Source: DASQUK01 sp963717085 (GTDB taxonomy: Bacteria > Actinomycetota > Acidimicrobiia > Acidimicrobiales > VFJN01). From it: a stretch of 64,000 bases of DNA. Positions 50,478-58,530 of the stretch are shown here, one piece after another. The notes under the pieces were generated by a model. It was not told where the DNA came from. It was given only the letters and a program-made list of their open reading frames with translations, and did no database searches. The stretch lies in contig CAVQVM010000013.1 in NCBI GenBank assembly GCA_963717085.1, positions 1 to 64,000 on the forward strand, given 5' to 3'. How positions within the stretch are numbered: the first letter of the stretch is position 1; each line of letters starts with the position of its first letter. Made by a program: the position numbers and the translations under genes.

Positions 50478-51530
50478 TCAGCGCGTGGTGGCCCGGCCCC
50501 CACCCTCGGGGTCGAGGACGAAGGCGACGGCCTCCGCGCTGGCGTCGATCTCGCGGGAGGTGACGCCGAAGTTCTCCCCGCCGCTGAACTGGCCCCGGGA
50601 CGATGGCCAGGTGTGGCCACCGCCGACGATCGAGCGGAGGACCGCCAGGGTGCCCTCCCTGTCGGTCCAACGCTCGGTACGCACCCTCGTCCCGTCTGCA
50701 GGATCGAGGTCCGCCTCCGCCGGTTCCTCGCGCTCGCTCGCACCCAGACCCACCCCGACGAATGCGCCGACCGTGTCGGGCGTCGGGAGCGTGGGGGTGG
50801 GATCGCCGGGTCCACGTCCCGGCGTCTCCCGGACCCCGATGGCGTAGGGCCTGAGCGGATCCGCCGTCCCGTACACCTCCAGCAACGGCACCCGACCCGA
50901 TGGCCGGACCGCCGGGTCTCGCGGCAGCTGCCCCGCGACCGACACCACCGCCCGGACCTCGTCCGGGCGCTCCGACGTGTAGCGGAGCGCCATGCTGGCG
51001 CCGTTCGAGAAGCCCACAACGCCGATCGGCCCGTCGTCGATGCGCGGATCGGCCCGCAGTGCGCGGACCAGTGCGTCCAGGAACGCAACGTCCTCGTCAC
51101 CGACCGGCCGTGCGGGTGAGGTGAACGTGTCATCGCCCCAGCCACCGTCGACGGCCCGGGGATACACGACCGCGAGTCCCGCCTCGGCGGCCTGGCGGTC
51201 GAGCTCGGTGACGGTCCGCATCTCGTCGGCAGACGAGCCCCGACCGTGCAGGGCGACCACCAAGCGTTGGTCGGTCCTCCCGTCGGTGGCACAGAGGATG
51301 TATCCCCGGTCGTCCAGCGTTCCGTCCTCGCAGCTCGGCTCGCCGCCGTTGGGCGTCGCGGTGGTCGCCGTCGCGCCGGCCTGGCCCGGGTCGTCATCGC
51401 CGACCCCGTCGCCGCCACAGCCGGCAGCGCCCGCTAGCAGTAGGCCGGCGGCCGCTCCCGCTAGCCCGGCGACGCGCCACCGACCGCTCGAACGGGCTTC
51501 GACGGTCCGAGACCCGCCAGCAGTGTCCAT
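50478..51530 (-). CDS. LpqC-like secreted esterase / poly(3-hydroxybutyrate) depolymerase family lipoprotein
   Basis: 350 aa from ATG 51530 (longer readings to 51566 lack support). The signal peptide (GLAGAAAGLLLAGAAGC) ends at a lipoprotein Cys followed by a Gly/Asp spacer. The alpha/beta hydrolase domain has the oxyanion HGRGSSADEM near 107, nucleophile GFSNGASMA (Ser near 189) and catalytic His in GGGHTWPSS near 315; Asp is expected in between. PHB depolymerase/feruloyl-esterase type activity outside the membrane is likely. Divergent from the LysR-serine hydrolase fusion gene, which may be its regulator. Confidence 0.87.
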   Translation of the reverse strand: MDTAGGSRTVEARSSGRWRVAGLAGAAAGLLLAGAAGCGGDGVGDDDPGQAGATATTATPNGGEPSCEDGTLDDRGYILCATDGRTDQRLVVALHGRGSSADEMRTVTELDRQAAEAGLAVVYPRAVDGGWGDDTFTSPARPVGDEDVAFLDALVRALRADPRIDDGPIGVVGFSNGASMALRYTSERPDEVRAVVSVAGQLPRDPAVRPSGRVPLLEVYGTADPLRPYAIGVRETPGRGPGDPTPTLPTPDTVGAFVGVGLGASEREEPAEADLDPADGTRVRTERWTDREGTLAVLRSIVGGGHTWPSSRGQFSGGENFGVTSREIDASAEAVAFVLDPEGGGRATTR

Positions 51531-51588
51531 GCAGGCAGGAGAACAGGACGGGCCGCGGTTGTCCAAGACCGATCCGAGGCCGTCATCG

Positions 51589-51604
51589 ATAGCTGAATGG
51601 CTAT
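51589..51604. promoter_or_regulatory. Inverted repeat ATAGC-N6-GCTAT in the divergent region before the LysR-type fusion
   Basis: Perfect 5-bp arms at 51589-51593 and 51600-51604 (T-N12-A within), close to the LysR-box form. It lies midway between the lipoprotein gene start (51530) and the fusion gene, a usual place for an autoregulatory LysR site. Confidence 0.4.
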
Positions 51605-51646
51605 GGTCGGCCGATCGATCTGACGCGGCATCTGCGCTACTTCGCG

Positions 51647-52774
51647 GTGGTGGCCGACGAGCTCCACTTCGGGCGGGCCGCAGCGCGACTGCACATGGCC
51701 CAGCCGCCGCTGTCCCAGAGCATCCAACGCCTCGAGCGCGAGCTCGGGGTGCGCCTGTTCGACCGTTCGTCCCGCCACGTCACGCTCACTCCGGAGGGCC
51801 AGGAGCTCCTCGGCCACGCGCGTGACGTGCTGGCCGCAGTCGACGCGCTCGGCGTGCGGGCCAGGGTCCTGTCCGATGGCACGGTCCGCAGCGACGCCAT
51901 CGGGCAGGCGTTCGCTCGTGCCGGCGTCGCGGGCTGGTTGCACGCCATCGACATCGACAGCGGTGACGAGGTTGGCGTCGGTGCCGACGCGTCCGTCGCC
52001 ATCGCCTCGGTGTTCAAGGTGCCGTTGCTGGTCGCGCTCTACCGGGCCGCCGACGCCGGCACCGTCGACCTGGCCGATCGCGTGAAGGTGAGCGCCGATC
52101 GCACCACCGGCGTAGCAGGACTGGGAGCCATGCACGACGACGCCGAGCTGTCGCTGCGCGACCTGGCCTTCCTCATGATCACCATCAGCGACAACGCCGC
52201 GGCCGACGCCGTGCTGGACGTGGTCGGTTTCGACGCCGTCAGGCAAGCCGTCGACGATTGCGGGCTCACCGCCACCGCGGTCGTGGCCTCGTGCCGCGGC
52301 CAGTACGACGCCCTCGTCGACGACCTCGCCCGCGGCGGCCTCAGCCTGGCGCAGGCGTTGGCCGACCCCGAAGCCCTGCTCGGGTTCCGGGTCCTCGATC
52401 CGGCGACCGCCAACCGCAGCACCCCGCGGGACATGACCGCGCTCCTCGCCCGCATCTGGCGCGACGAGGCGGCGGGCGCGGCCGGGTGCGATGAGATGCG
52501 CCGCGTGCTCAGACTGCAGGTGTGCCGCCACCGCCTCGGCAGTGGCTTCCCCGGCGACGACGTGCGCGTCGCCGGCAAGACCGGGAACCTGCTCAACCTG
52601 CGCGGAGAGATCGGCGTCGTCGAGCTGGCCGACGGCCATCGCTACGCGGTGGCGGTGTTCACGCGCTCGAACAGCGCCGCTCTGAGCAATCCGGCGGCCG
52701 AAGCCGTCATCGGTACGACGGCCCGCATCGCCGTCGACCAGCTTCACGCGACGCCCGGTGACGCCGTGCGTTGA
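51647..52774 (+). CDS. LysR-type DNA-binding domain fused to a class-A beta-lactamase-fold serine hydrolase
   Basis: 375 aa as read from GTG 51647. Residues 1-60 are a LysR winged helix (ADELHFGRAAARLHMAQPPL, SQSIQRLERELGVRLFDRSS), and in-frame codons further upstream (IDLTRHLRYFAVV from 51614) complete helix 1, so translation must start farther left although no ATG/GTG/TTG is in frame. Residues 95-375 are a penicillin-recognising serine hydrolase: Ser121-VFK124, Ser181-Asp-Asn183 and Lys311-Thr-Gly313. The class-A Glu166 (ExxLN) is not evident, so rapid beta-lactam turnover is unlikely. No signal peptide. Perhaps a sensor of beta-lactams or cell-wall fragments; function is inference. Confidence 0.82.
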   Translation: MVADELHFGRAAARLHMAQPPLSQSIQRLERELGVRLFDRSSRHVTLTPEGQELLGHARDVLAAVDALGVRARVLSDGTVRSDAIGQAFARAGVAGWLHAIDIDSGDEVGVGADASVAIASVFKVPLLVALYRAADAGTVDLADRVKVSADRTTGVAGLGAMHDDAELSLRDLAFLMITISDNAAADAVLDVVGFDAVRQAVDDCGLTATAVVASCRGQYDALVDDLARGGLSLAQALADPEALLGFRVLDPATANRSTPRDMTALLARIWRDEAAGAAGCDEMRRVLRLQVCRHRLGSGFPGDDVRVAGKTGNLLNLRGEIGVVELADGHRYAVAVFTRSNSAALSNPAAEAVIGTTARIAVDQLHATPGDAVR

Positions 52775-52843
52775 CTTGCGCGACCCCGTCTCTCAGGATG
52801 GCGGTAGCGCCGCGTAGGGCGTCCGCCGAAGGGGGAGAGAGCG

Positions 52844-54136
52844 ATGACGGACCTGCTCGATCGGCCGGTCGCGGCCGAGCACGAGGCCGACCTCCCGCCG
52901 GACCACGACACGGCACCGTCGTCGCCACGAGCGCGGGCCGGCGCCGACCAATGGTTCCTGGCCGCGCTGCTCGTGGGCGCGGGGTCGATCCACATCGCCA
53001 TGGCCCCGTCGCACCTGGGCGAGTCGGCCCTCGAGGGAGCCGGCTTCCTGGTGGCGGCATGGGTGCAGCTGGCGCTGGCTGTCGCCGTGCTACTGCGCAC
53101 GCCGAGCCGGCGGCTGCTCGCCGCGGTGACCGGCACCAGCGTGGCGCTGATCGCCGCGTGGCTCGTCAGTCGCACTGCGGGCCTGCCGTTCGGGACCCAC
53201 GCCGGCCACGCCGAGTCGGTCTCGCTCGTCGACGGCGTCTGCGTCGGGCTGGAGGCGGTGGCGGCGCTCGTGGCCGCGGCCATGCTGGCCGGGCTCGCCT
53301 CGGGACTGCGGCGGTCGGGGGGCGTCGCGGTCGTCGGCGTCCTGGGGGCGGTGGCGTTCACGACCGCAGCGGTGGCCTCGCCGGCGGCCCGCGACCATGC
53401 CGGTCACAGCCACGGCGCGCACGGGACCGAAGCGGCCCCGGGCCACGCCCACGGCGGCGCCGCCACCGCTGCCGGCGACGACCTCGGGTTCTCGGCACTG
53501 TCGAACGGCCATCAGCACGGGCACGACGAGGCGCCGCTGACGCCGGCCGAGACCGTGGAGCTGTCGCGCCAGCTCGCCGCCACGGCGGCGCTGGTGGAGC
53601 GGTACCCCACGATCGCCGACGCCGAGGCCGCCGGTTGGCACCGGGCCGGTCCGTTCTCGCCGGGGCTGGGCACCCACTACATGGGGCCGAACTACGTCCT
53701 GAACTCCGACGGCGACATGGACCCCGAGGACCTGCAGGCCCCGATGCTGGTGTTCGACGGCCTGGGCCCCGATGCGCCGCTGGCGGGCTTCATGTACCTG
53801 GCGTACGGCCGCGACACCCCGCCCGAGGGCTTCGCCGGACCCAACGACCTCTGGCACTACCACGAGCACGTGTGCATCAAGATGGGCCCCGGCGGCACCC
53901 TCGACACGCCCTTCGGCGCCGACCTCGAGGGCGTGACCGCCGAGATGTGCGCCGAGGTGGGTGGCGCATGGATCGCCAACACCGGCTACATGGTCCACGT
54001 GTGGAACGTGCCCGGCTACGAGTCACCCGACGGCATGTTCACCGAGCTCAACCGGCGGATCACCTGCCCGGACGGCACCTACCATCGCATCCCCATCGAG
54101 GAGCTCGGCACGAAGGACACCGTGTGCCGCTCCTAG
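52844..54136 (+). CDS. Membrane protein with His-rich linker and conserved C-terminal domain
   Basis: 430 aa. Four hydrophobic segments span residues 35-185 (DQWFLAALLVGAGSIHIAMA onward), then a His/Gly/Ala-rich stretch (DHAGHSHGAHGTEAAPGHAH and GHQHGHDE, residues about 186-228) likely to bind metal. The C-terminal 200 residues begin LTPAETVELSRQLAATAAL and contain HYMGPNYV, DLWHYHEHVCIKMGP and RITCPDGTYHRIP, the latter with conserved Cys. This is a recurrent actinobacterial unknown; a role in metal handling is suggested by the His clusters. ATG 52844 follows GGGGGAGAGAGCG. Confidence 0.78.
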   Translation: MTDLLDRPVAAEHEADLPPDHDTAPSSPRARAGADQWFLAALLVGAGSIHIAMAPSHLGESALEGAGFLVAAWVQLALAVAVLLRTPSRRLLAAVTGTSVALIAAWLVSRTAGLPFGTHAGHAESVSLVDGVCVGLEAVAALVAAAMLAGLASGLRRSGGVAVVGVLGAVAFTTAAVASPAARDHAGHSHGAHGTEAAPGHAHGGAATAAGDDLGFSALSNGHQHGHDEAPLTPAETVELSRQLAATAALVERYPTIADAEAAGWHRAGPFSPGLGTHYMGPNYVLNSDGDMDPEDLQAPMLVFDGLGPDAPLAGFMYLAYGRDTPPEGFAGPNDLWHYHEHVCIKMGPGGTLDTPFGADLEGVTAEMCAEVGGAWIANTGYMVHVWNVPGYESPDGMFTELNRRITCPDGTYHRIPIEELGTKDTVCRS

Positions 54137-54145
54137 GCTGCCGGG

Positions 54146-54577
54146 GTGGTCCCATGGCGCGATGGTCCCGGCATCGTGGAGTTCCCCGATGGCCGCAGGA
54201 TTCGTGGCCGTGGCCTTCGGCAACCGCCACCTGATCGGCAGGACCCGGAGTTCGGGGTGTACCTGCTGGCCCGGGATCCCGGACCGTTCGCCTGGGAACA
54301 CCGCTGGGTCGTGTGGCCCGATTTCCGGACACCGGCATCTACGAGTGACGCCGTCTCCGCGCTCCGCGAGGCCCACGAACGCGCCGCCACACAGCGGGTC
54401 GAGGTCGCTTGCGGAGGCGGCGTGGGCCGAACCGGGACGGCGCTGGCGGCGATAGCCGTGTTCGCTGGCGTTCCCAGCCCCGAGGCGGTCGCGTGGGTGC
54501 GTCGGCGCTACAACCGCCGCGCCGTAGAGACGCCCTGGCAGAGACGGTGGGTTCTTGGGATCGATGGCGTCCGCTGA
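54146..54577 (+). CDS. Protein-tyrosine-phosphatase-like protein (CX5R)
   Basis: 143 aa from GTG 54146, 9 bp after the membrane protein. The P-loop signature is intact: VACGGGVGRTGTALAA with catalytic Cys and Arg (C-x5-R), near residues 89-104, and a WPDF motif (Asp as general acid) near residues 58-61. The C-terminal VAWVRRRYNRRAVETPWQRRWV is typical of this small actinobacterial phosphatase subgroup. Substrates could be phosphotyrosine proteins or phosphoinositide-like compounds. Cytoplasmic, no signal. Confidence 0.83.
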   Translation: MVPWRDGPGIVEFPDGRRIRGRGLRQPPPDRQDPEFGVYLLARDPGPFAWEHRWVVWPDFRTPASTSDAVSALREAHERAATQRVEVACGGGVGRTGTALAAIAVFAGVPSPEAVAWVRRRYNRRAVETPWQRRWVLGIDGVR

Positions 54578-54622
54578 CCGACGAGGTCGAGCGTCGGGCC
54601 CGTAGGCCGTAGACCGTGCCGG

Positions 54623-56461
54623 CTACGGCGCCGGGTAGTCGACGATGTACACAGGGGCTCCCACCCTGGTCGTGTCGGCCGGGCCACCAACGCCGTTGAC
54701 GACGTGGTCGATGGTGCCGGCGCTGAGGTTGACGGTCATGATGTGGTGCAGCCTGACGCCTGGCGTGTCCGGCACCTCGAAGCCGTTCTCGGTGTGGATC
54801 GACGGGTTGTTCCGGTTGAAGACGTAGACGCCACCGCCATCGAGCGTGTGGGTCCGCACCCCGTCGGCGACCTTGTAGCCGGCCCACCCTTCGACGGCGC
54901 CGTTCATCCAGTCGGCCTGCGTCGGCGGGTCGTACGGCAGCTCGTTCTGGTACAGGATCGTGGTGCCGTCCTCGCCGTTCCACACGGTGTTGTACTGCTG
55001 GAAGTGCTCCACGAACAGTCCGTTCGCGGTCACGTGGTCGCCGTTGACCACCACGCCGTTGCGGCCGATGTTCGTGTTCCACCGTTCGGTGTCGGTGAGG
55101 CCCTCGACCCCGTGGTCGGCCCGCCAGACCCAGGTGTGATCGATGAGCACGTGGTCGCTGTTGACCTCGAGCGCAATGTCGGCCTTGCCCACGTGCGGTC
55201 CGCCGACGCGGAAGTACACGTCCGACAGCGTGATCGGGTTCCCCGGCGAACCCGGGCTCGTTGCGGTCCGGCTACCCACCCGCAGCAGGACCGGCGACTC
55301 CTCGAGGCCGGCGTCGACGGTCACGCCCGCGACGACCACGCCGGGAACACCGGCGACGTCGAGCGGGGTCGACCCGTCGACCGCCGTGAGCGTGGCGTGC
55401 CCGAGCCCGAGGACCACGGTGTTGGGGCGCTTGACCTGGATGCTGCGGTCGATGTCGTACACCCCGGGCGTGAGCAGCAGGTGTTTGCCGCTGGCGAGCT
55501 GGTCGTTGATCGCCTCCACGGAGTCCGACGGTGTCGCGACGAAGAAGTCGGTGATCGACAGCGTGCGCCCTGGCGTCATGCCCTTGGCCCACGTCGTGCC
55601 CTTGGTGTTGGTGCGGGCGACGGGCACGCGGACGTTGTAGGCGCCATCCTCGTCGATGAACAGGTACGGCTTCTCCCGGCTGACCGGGGTGGTGGCGAGC
55701 GTCGTGTACGGCGGGTTGGGGAAGGTTGCGTCACTGGGGGCGCCGACGACGCCCGAGAAGACCTGGTTCCACACACCGTTGGTCCACTCACCGATCTCGC
55801 TGTTGCGCGTGAGCCACTGCTGCTGCGATCCGTTGAGCGTGGTCGGGAGCCTCGAGTCCGCGATGAAGCCGCCGCTGGCGAACTGCGGGCCGGCTGTGCA
55901 GTAGTCCATCAGGGACAGGGTGTTGCCGCTCACGGCAACCCGGCGCATGGACGCCGCCTGCGAGACGGCCCAGAAGTTCGCCGACGCACGGCAGCCGTCC
56001 TGGCCGGCCGCGTTGACGTTGATCGACAGGTTGGAGAGGGTCCGCCAGAAGTTGACCAGCGCGACGCAGTTGTCCGGTGCCAGGCAGCGGTTGTAGACCT
56101 CCACCTTCCCGTTGATCACCACGTCGGTGGGTGAGGCACCGAGGCCGGCGAGCTCCGTGTAGTAGCCGACCTTGATCTGCAGCGGGGTGTCTGCGGTTCC
56201 GTACGTACCTGGCTTGAACAGGTATGCGAAGCGTTCGGTGCCCATCTCGTTGTCGACCTGGTGGGCGTGCGTGGCGTCGAGGGTCGCCTGTATCTCGCTC
56301 ACCGGCATGCTGGGATCGAAGACGGTGACGTTCAACCCGAGGTCGGGGCCGTCGTCGGCCTGTTGGGGCGCGGCGGCGGCTGGCCCCGTCAGTGTGATGG
56401 CGGCCGCCAGCGCGACGCCGACGGCGGTGGCGATGGCCTGGCTGGGACGATGGATGATCAT
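54623..56461 (-). CDS. Secreted right-handed beta-helix protein (pectate-lyase-like fold)
   Basis: 612 aa with an N-terminal signal peptide (SQAIATAVGVALAAAITLTGPAAAA, signal cleaved near residue 31). The body shows the strand-turn repeats of a parallel beta-helix: NTVVLGLGHATLTAVDG, GVVVAGVTVDAGLEES, ITLSDVYFRVGG, DHVLIDHTWVWRAD, NGVVVNGDHVTANGLFVEHF. Similar long proteins are annotated in Streptomyces as coagulation-factor-type or adenylyl-cyclase-like, without proof. It may act on polysaccharides outside the cell; no catalytic residues can be assigned. Confidence 0.8.
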   Translation of the reverse strand: MIIHRPSQAIATAVGVALAAAITLTGPAAAAPQQADDGPDLGLNVTVFDPSMPVSEIQATLDATHAHQVDNEMGTERFAYLFKPGTYGTADTPLQIKVGYYTELAGLGASPTDVVINGKVEVYNRCLAPDNCVALVNFWRTLSNLSINVNAAGQDGCRASANFWAVSQAASMRRVAVSGNTLSLMDYCTAGPQFASGGFIADSRLPTTLNGSQQQWLTRNSEIGEWTNGVWNQVFSGVVGAPSDATFPNPPYTTLATTPVSREKPYLFIDEDGAYNVRVPVARTNTKGTTWAKGMTPGRTLSITDFFVATPSDSVEAINDQLASGKHLLLTPGVYDIDRSIQVKRPNTVVLGLGHATLTAVDGSTPLDVAGVPGVVVAGVTVDAGLEESPVLLRVGSRTATSPGSPGNPITLSDVYFRVGGPHVGKADIALEVNSDHVLIDHTWVWRADHGVEGLTDTERWNTNIGRNGVVVNGDHVTANGLFVEHFQQYNTVWNGEDGTTILYQNELPYDPPTQADWMNGAVEGWAGYKVADGVRTHTLDGGGVYVFNRNNPSIHTENGFEVPDTPGVRLHHIMTVNLSAGTIDHVVNGVGGPADTTRVGAPVYIVDYPAP

Positions 56462-56609
56462 GCGCTCGTTCGCTCCTCTCGGCGGACCGGTGCGGGCGGT
56501 AACCGGTGGACGGGTCGAGAGAGGCCCCCCTCCCTTCGCATCGTGCCCATGGGCACGGGTTCAGATTGGCGCAACGCCCTGCCGTTGTCACGCACGACCT
56601 GGCGGATCC

Positions 56610-56990
56610 TCAGTGCTGGGGGCGTCGTCCGGCGAGGCCCAGCAGGTTTCCCTCGGAGTCTCGGAAGAAGGCCATCTCCTCGACCTCGCCGGCCGGACCG
56701 AACTGGCCCTCGTCATCGACGTGGATGACATGCGGTTCCGACTCGATGACGACTCCGGCCGCTCTGAGGTGATCCGCCGCCGACGGAACGTCGTCGACAC
56801 CGAGATAGAGGATCGCCGGTGGCGCGCCGGCCTCGAGGAGCAGGCGGGTTGGGCCGAGAGCGAAGAACGCGAGCCCGGGTGGGTCGAAGCGAGCGATCAA
56901 CTCGAGCTGCAGCACGTTCCGGTAGAAGTCGACAGCACGGTCGAGGTCCTCGACGTGCTGGGCCACCTGGCGCAGACCCTTCACGTGCAT
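56610..56990 (-). CDS. VOC-family glyoxalase-like protein
   Basis: 126-aa vicinal-oxygen-chelate protein. First repeat VAQHVEDLDRAVDFYRNVLQLELI with metal His at about residue 11; second half with YLGVDDVPSAADHLRAAGV and EVEEMAFFRDSEGNLLGLAG, where the terminal Glu/Asp ligands lie. It fits a lactoylglutathione-lyase-like or resistance protein of usual length. Divergent from a MarR gene with which it shares a 30-bp intergenic region, indicating that the MarR regulates it. Confidence 0.83.
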   Translation of the reverse strand: MHVKGLRQVAQHVEDLDRAVDFYRNVLQLELIARFDPPGLAFFALGPTRLLLEAGAPPAILYLGVDDVPSAADHLRAAGVVIESEPHVIHVDDEGQFGPAGEVEEMAFFRDSEGNLLGLAGRRPQH

Positions 56991-57001
56991 TGGCCGAATA
57001 A

Positions 57002-57016
57002 TAGGTAGGCTACCTA
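57002..57016. promoter_or_regulatory. MarR-type operator between VOC gene and marR gene
   Basis: TAGGTAG-G-CTACCTA, perfect 7-bp arms. It ends 4 bp before the MarR ATG and 11 bp from the VOC start, leaving no room for an SD for the MarR gene; the site probably also covers the promoter of one or both. Confidence 0.7.
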
Positions 57017-57020
57017 ACTA

Positions 57021-57452
57021 ATGCAACCGCCGAGTTCCGCCGCCGTCGCCTTCCAGCTCAATTCGGTCGCCATCCACCTCGTGCGACGAGCGCGAACGGC
57101 CGACCAGGAGCTCGGCGTCCCCCCGGGACAACTCTCGGCGCTGTCGGTCCTCGTCTTCGGTGGCGAGCGGACGATCGCCGACCTCGCTCGAGCCGAGCAG
57201 GTGACGAGTCCGACGATGACCCGCGTCGTCGACGGGCTCGAACGAGCAGGCCTCGCCGGGCGCCACCCGCATCCAGACGACGGCCGGGCCACGCTCGTTC
57301 GCCCGACGAGCAAGGGTCGGCGCGTCATGGAGCGTGGCCGGCGGAACCGGGTCCGACTGATCACCGGCGTGCTCCAGCGCATGTCAGCGGATGACCTGGC
57401 GGCAGTCGCACGGGCCGCCGCGGCGCTGACCCGCGCTCTCGAGTCGACGTGA
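57021..57452 (+). CDS. MarR-family transcriptional regulator
   Basis: 143-aa MarR protein. Winged-helix region: QLSALSVLVFGGERTIADLARAEQVTSPTMTRVVDGLERAGLAGRHPHPDDGRATLVRPTSKGR (shown in parts of the domain), with the DDGR wing turn near residue 92. Strong palindrome at its start and no SD suggest leaderless translation. It most likely represses the divergent VOC gene and itself. Confidence 0.87.
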   Translation: MQPPSSAAVAFQLNSVAIHLVRRARTADQELGVPPGQLSALSVLVFGGERTIADLARAEQVTSPTMTRVVDGLERAGLAGRHPHPDDGRATLVRPTSKGRRVMERGRRNRVRLITGVLQRMSADDLAAVARAAAALTRALEST

Positions 57453-57501
57453 GCGGGGCGCGCGCCGAGCACGTCGACCCCTCCGCCGTCGTCTGACGGT
57501 T

Positions 57502-57545
57502 CCTGCCGCGGGATCGGTGGTCATGGCCACCAATCCCGCGGCAGG
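57502..57545. terminator. Long GC-rich hairpin downstream of the MarR gene
   Basis: CCTGCCGCGGGAT at 57502-57514 pairs with ATCCCGCGGCAGG at 57533-57545; GGTGG/CCACC inside extends the stem. The loop is about 6 nt. No T-tract follows, so it may be a factor-independent terminator of atypical form, or an extragenic inverted repeat. It separates the convergent MarR and PPOX-membrane genes, within a 238-bp gap that holds nothing else I can name. Confidence 0.55.
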
Positions 57546-57690
57546 TTCCCGCGCCTGCCGAACGACGACCGCTAACCCCTCCCCGGGAAAGGCGGACGGA
57601 GGTGCGGGATGGGCGGAGCCGTCGAGGCGCGGGTCGGTTGCCACGCGGCGCGTCACCGCCAACTACACGAGCTAGCGCGTCAACCGGGCA

Positions 57691-58530
57691 TCACCGCCGT
57701 GACGACGAGGGGGTGAGCTCGAAGTGCACCGTGTGCCCGGTCCTGGCGCGTCCCAGCCGATGGAGCAGCGGCACGAGGATCCCGTGGAGTAGTGGGTGCT
57801 TCCGCCGGAGCAGCCTGGCGGCGTGGTGGTCCTCTGCGGAGTCCAGGCGGCGGGCTTCGGCCGGGACCGGAGCGCCGGTCTGCGTGCCTCGTGTCGTGGA
57901 CGGGGTGAGCTCGACGTGGCGGTTGTTGCGCAGCCGCTTGGTCTTGCCCGCCTTCTCGTACGTCCGGATGTAGGCGTGGTCGCTCTCGACGGCAACGCTG
58001 AGCGGGGTGGCGACCGGCGTGCCGTCGCGCCGGAAGGTGGTGAGCAGCGCGGTCTTCTGCTCGACGAACGGCGCCAGCCTGGGCTCGCAGGACGGTTCGA
58101 CGCGGCCAACCACGTAGTGCAGTTGCCGCAGGCGCCGCACGAGCGCCACGGCGACGAGCAGTGACAGCAGGCCCAACAGCCAGGGGTCACTGTCGCGTCC
58201 GCCGAGATCGAGGTCGACCGCGTGGTTGGCGGCGTGGATCGTGTTGCCGACCAGGAACCCCGTCAGCACCACGGCCAGCGCGTCACGCCACAACACCGCC
58301 AAGGCCAAGGTGACACCGATTCCGATCTGGAACGCCCCCACGTCGTGCAGGAAGTGCGTGTGCTCGGGAAACTTGACGGCTTCGGCGAACGAGCCTGGCC
58401 AGAACAGCGCCCACACGCCGGCGACGAGCGTGAAGGTGGCGGACAGCAGCGTGACGCCGACGACGTACCGGTCGGTTGCCGGCGCCGCCGCGGCTCTGGT
58501 CGGTGTCTCGTGCTGGTCAACGGTGGTCAT
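57691..58530 (-). CDS. Membrane domain fused to a PPOX-class split-barrel (F420-type) domain
   Basis: 279 aa. Residues 22-135 contain four hydrophobic helices (VVGVTLLSATFTLVAGVWAL, FQIGIGVTLALAVLW, AVVLTGFLVGNTIHAANHAV, WLLGLLSLLVAVALV). Residues 155-279 are a PPOX class domain: APFVEQKTALLTTFRRDGTPVATPLSVAVE, AYIRTYEKAGKTKRLRNNRHVELTPS and the C-terminal PLLHRLGRARTGHTVHFEL. The stand-alone soluble domain (about 125 aa) is common in Actinobacteria; tethering to a four-helix membrane part is unusual. F420 use is presumed. Start at 58530 follows AAGGACC. Confidence 0.82.
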   Translation of the reverse strand: MTTVDQHETPTRAAAAPATDRYVVGVTLLSATFTLVAGVWALFWPGSFAEAVKFPEHTHFLHDVGAFQIGIGVTLALAVLWRDALAVVLTGFLVGNTIHAANHAVDLDLGGRDSDPWLLGLLSLLVAVALVRRLRQLHYVVGRVEPSCEPRLAPFVEQKTALLTTFRRDGTPVATPLSVAVESDHAYIRTYEKAGKTKRLRNNRHVELTPSTTRGTQTGAPVPAEARRLDSAEDHHAARLLRRKHPLLHGILVPLLHRLGRARTGHTVHFELTPSSSRR

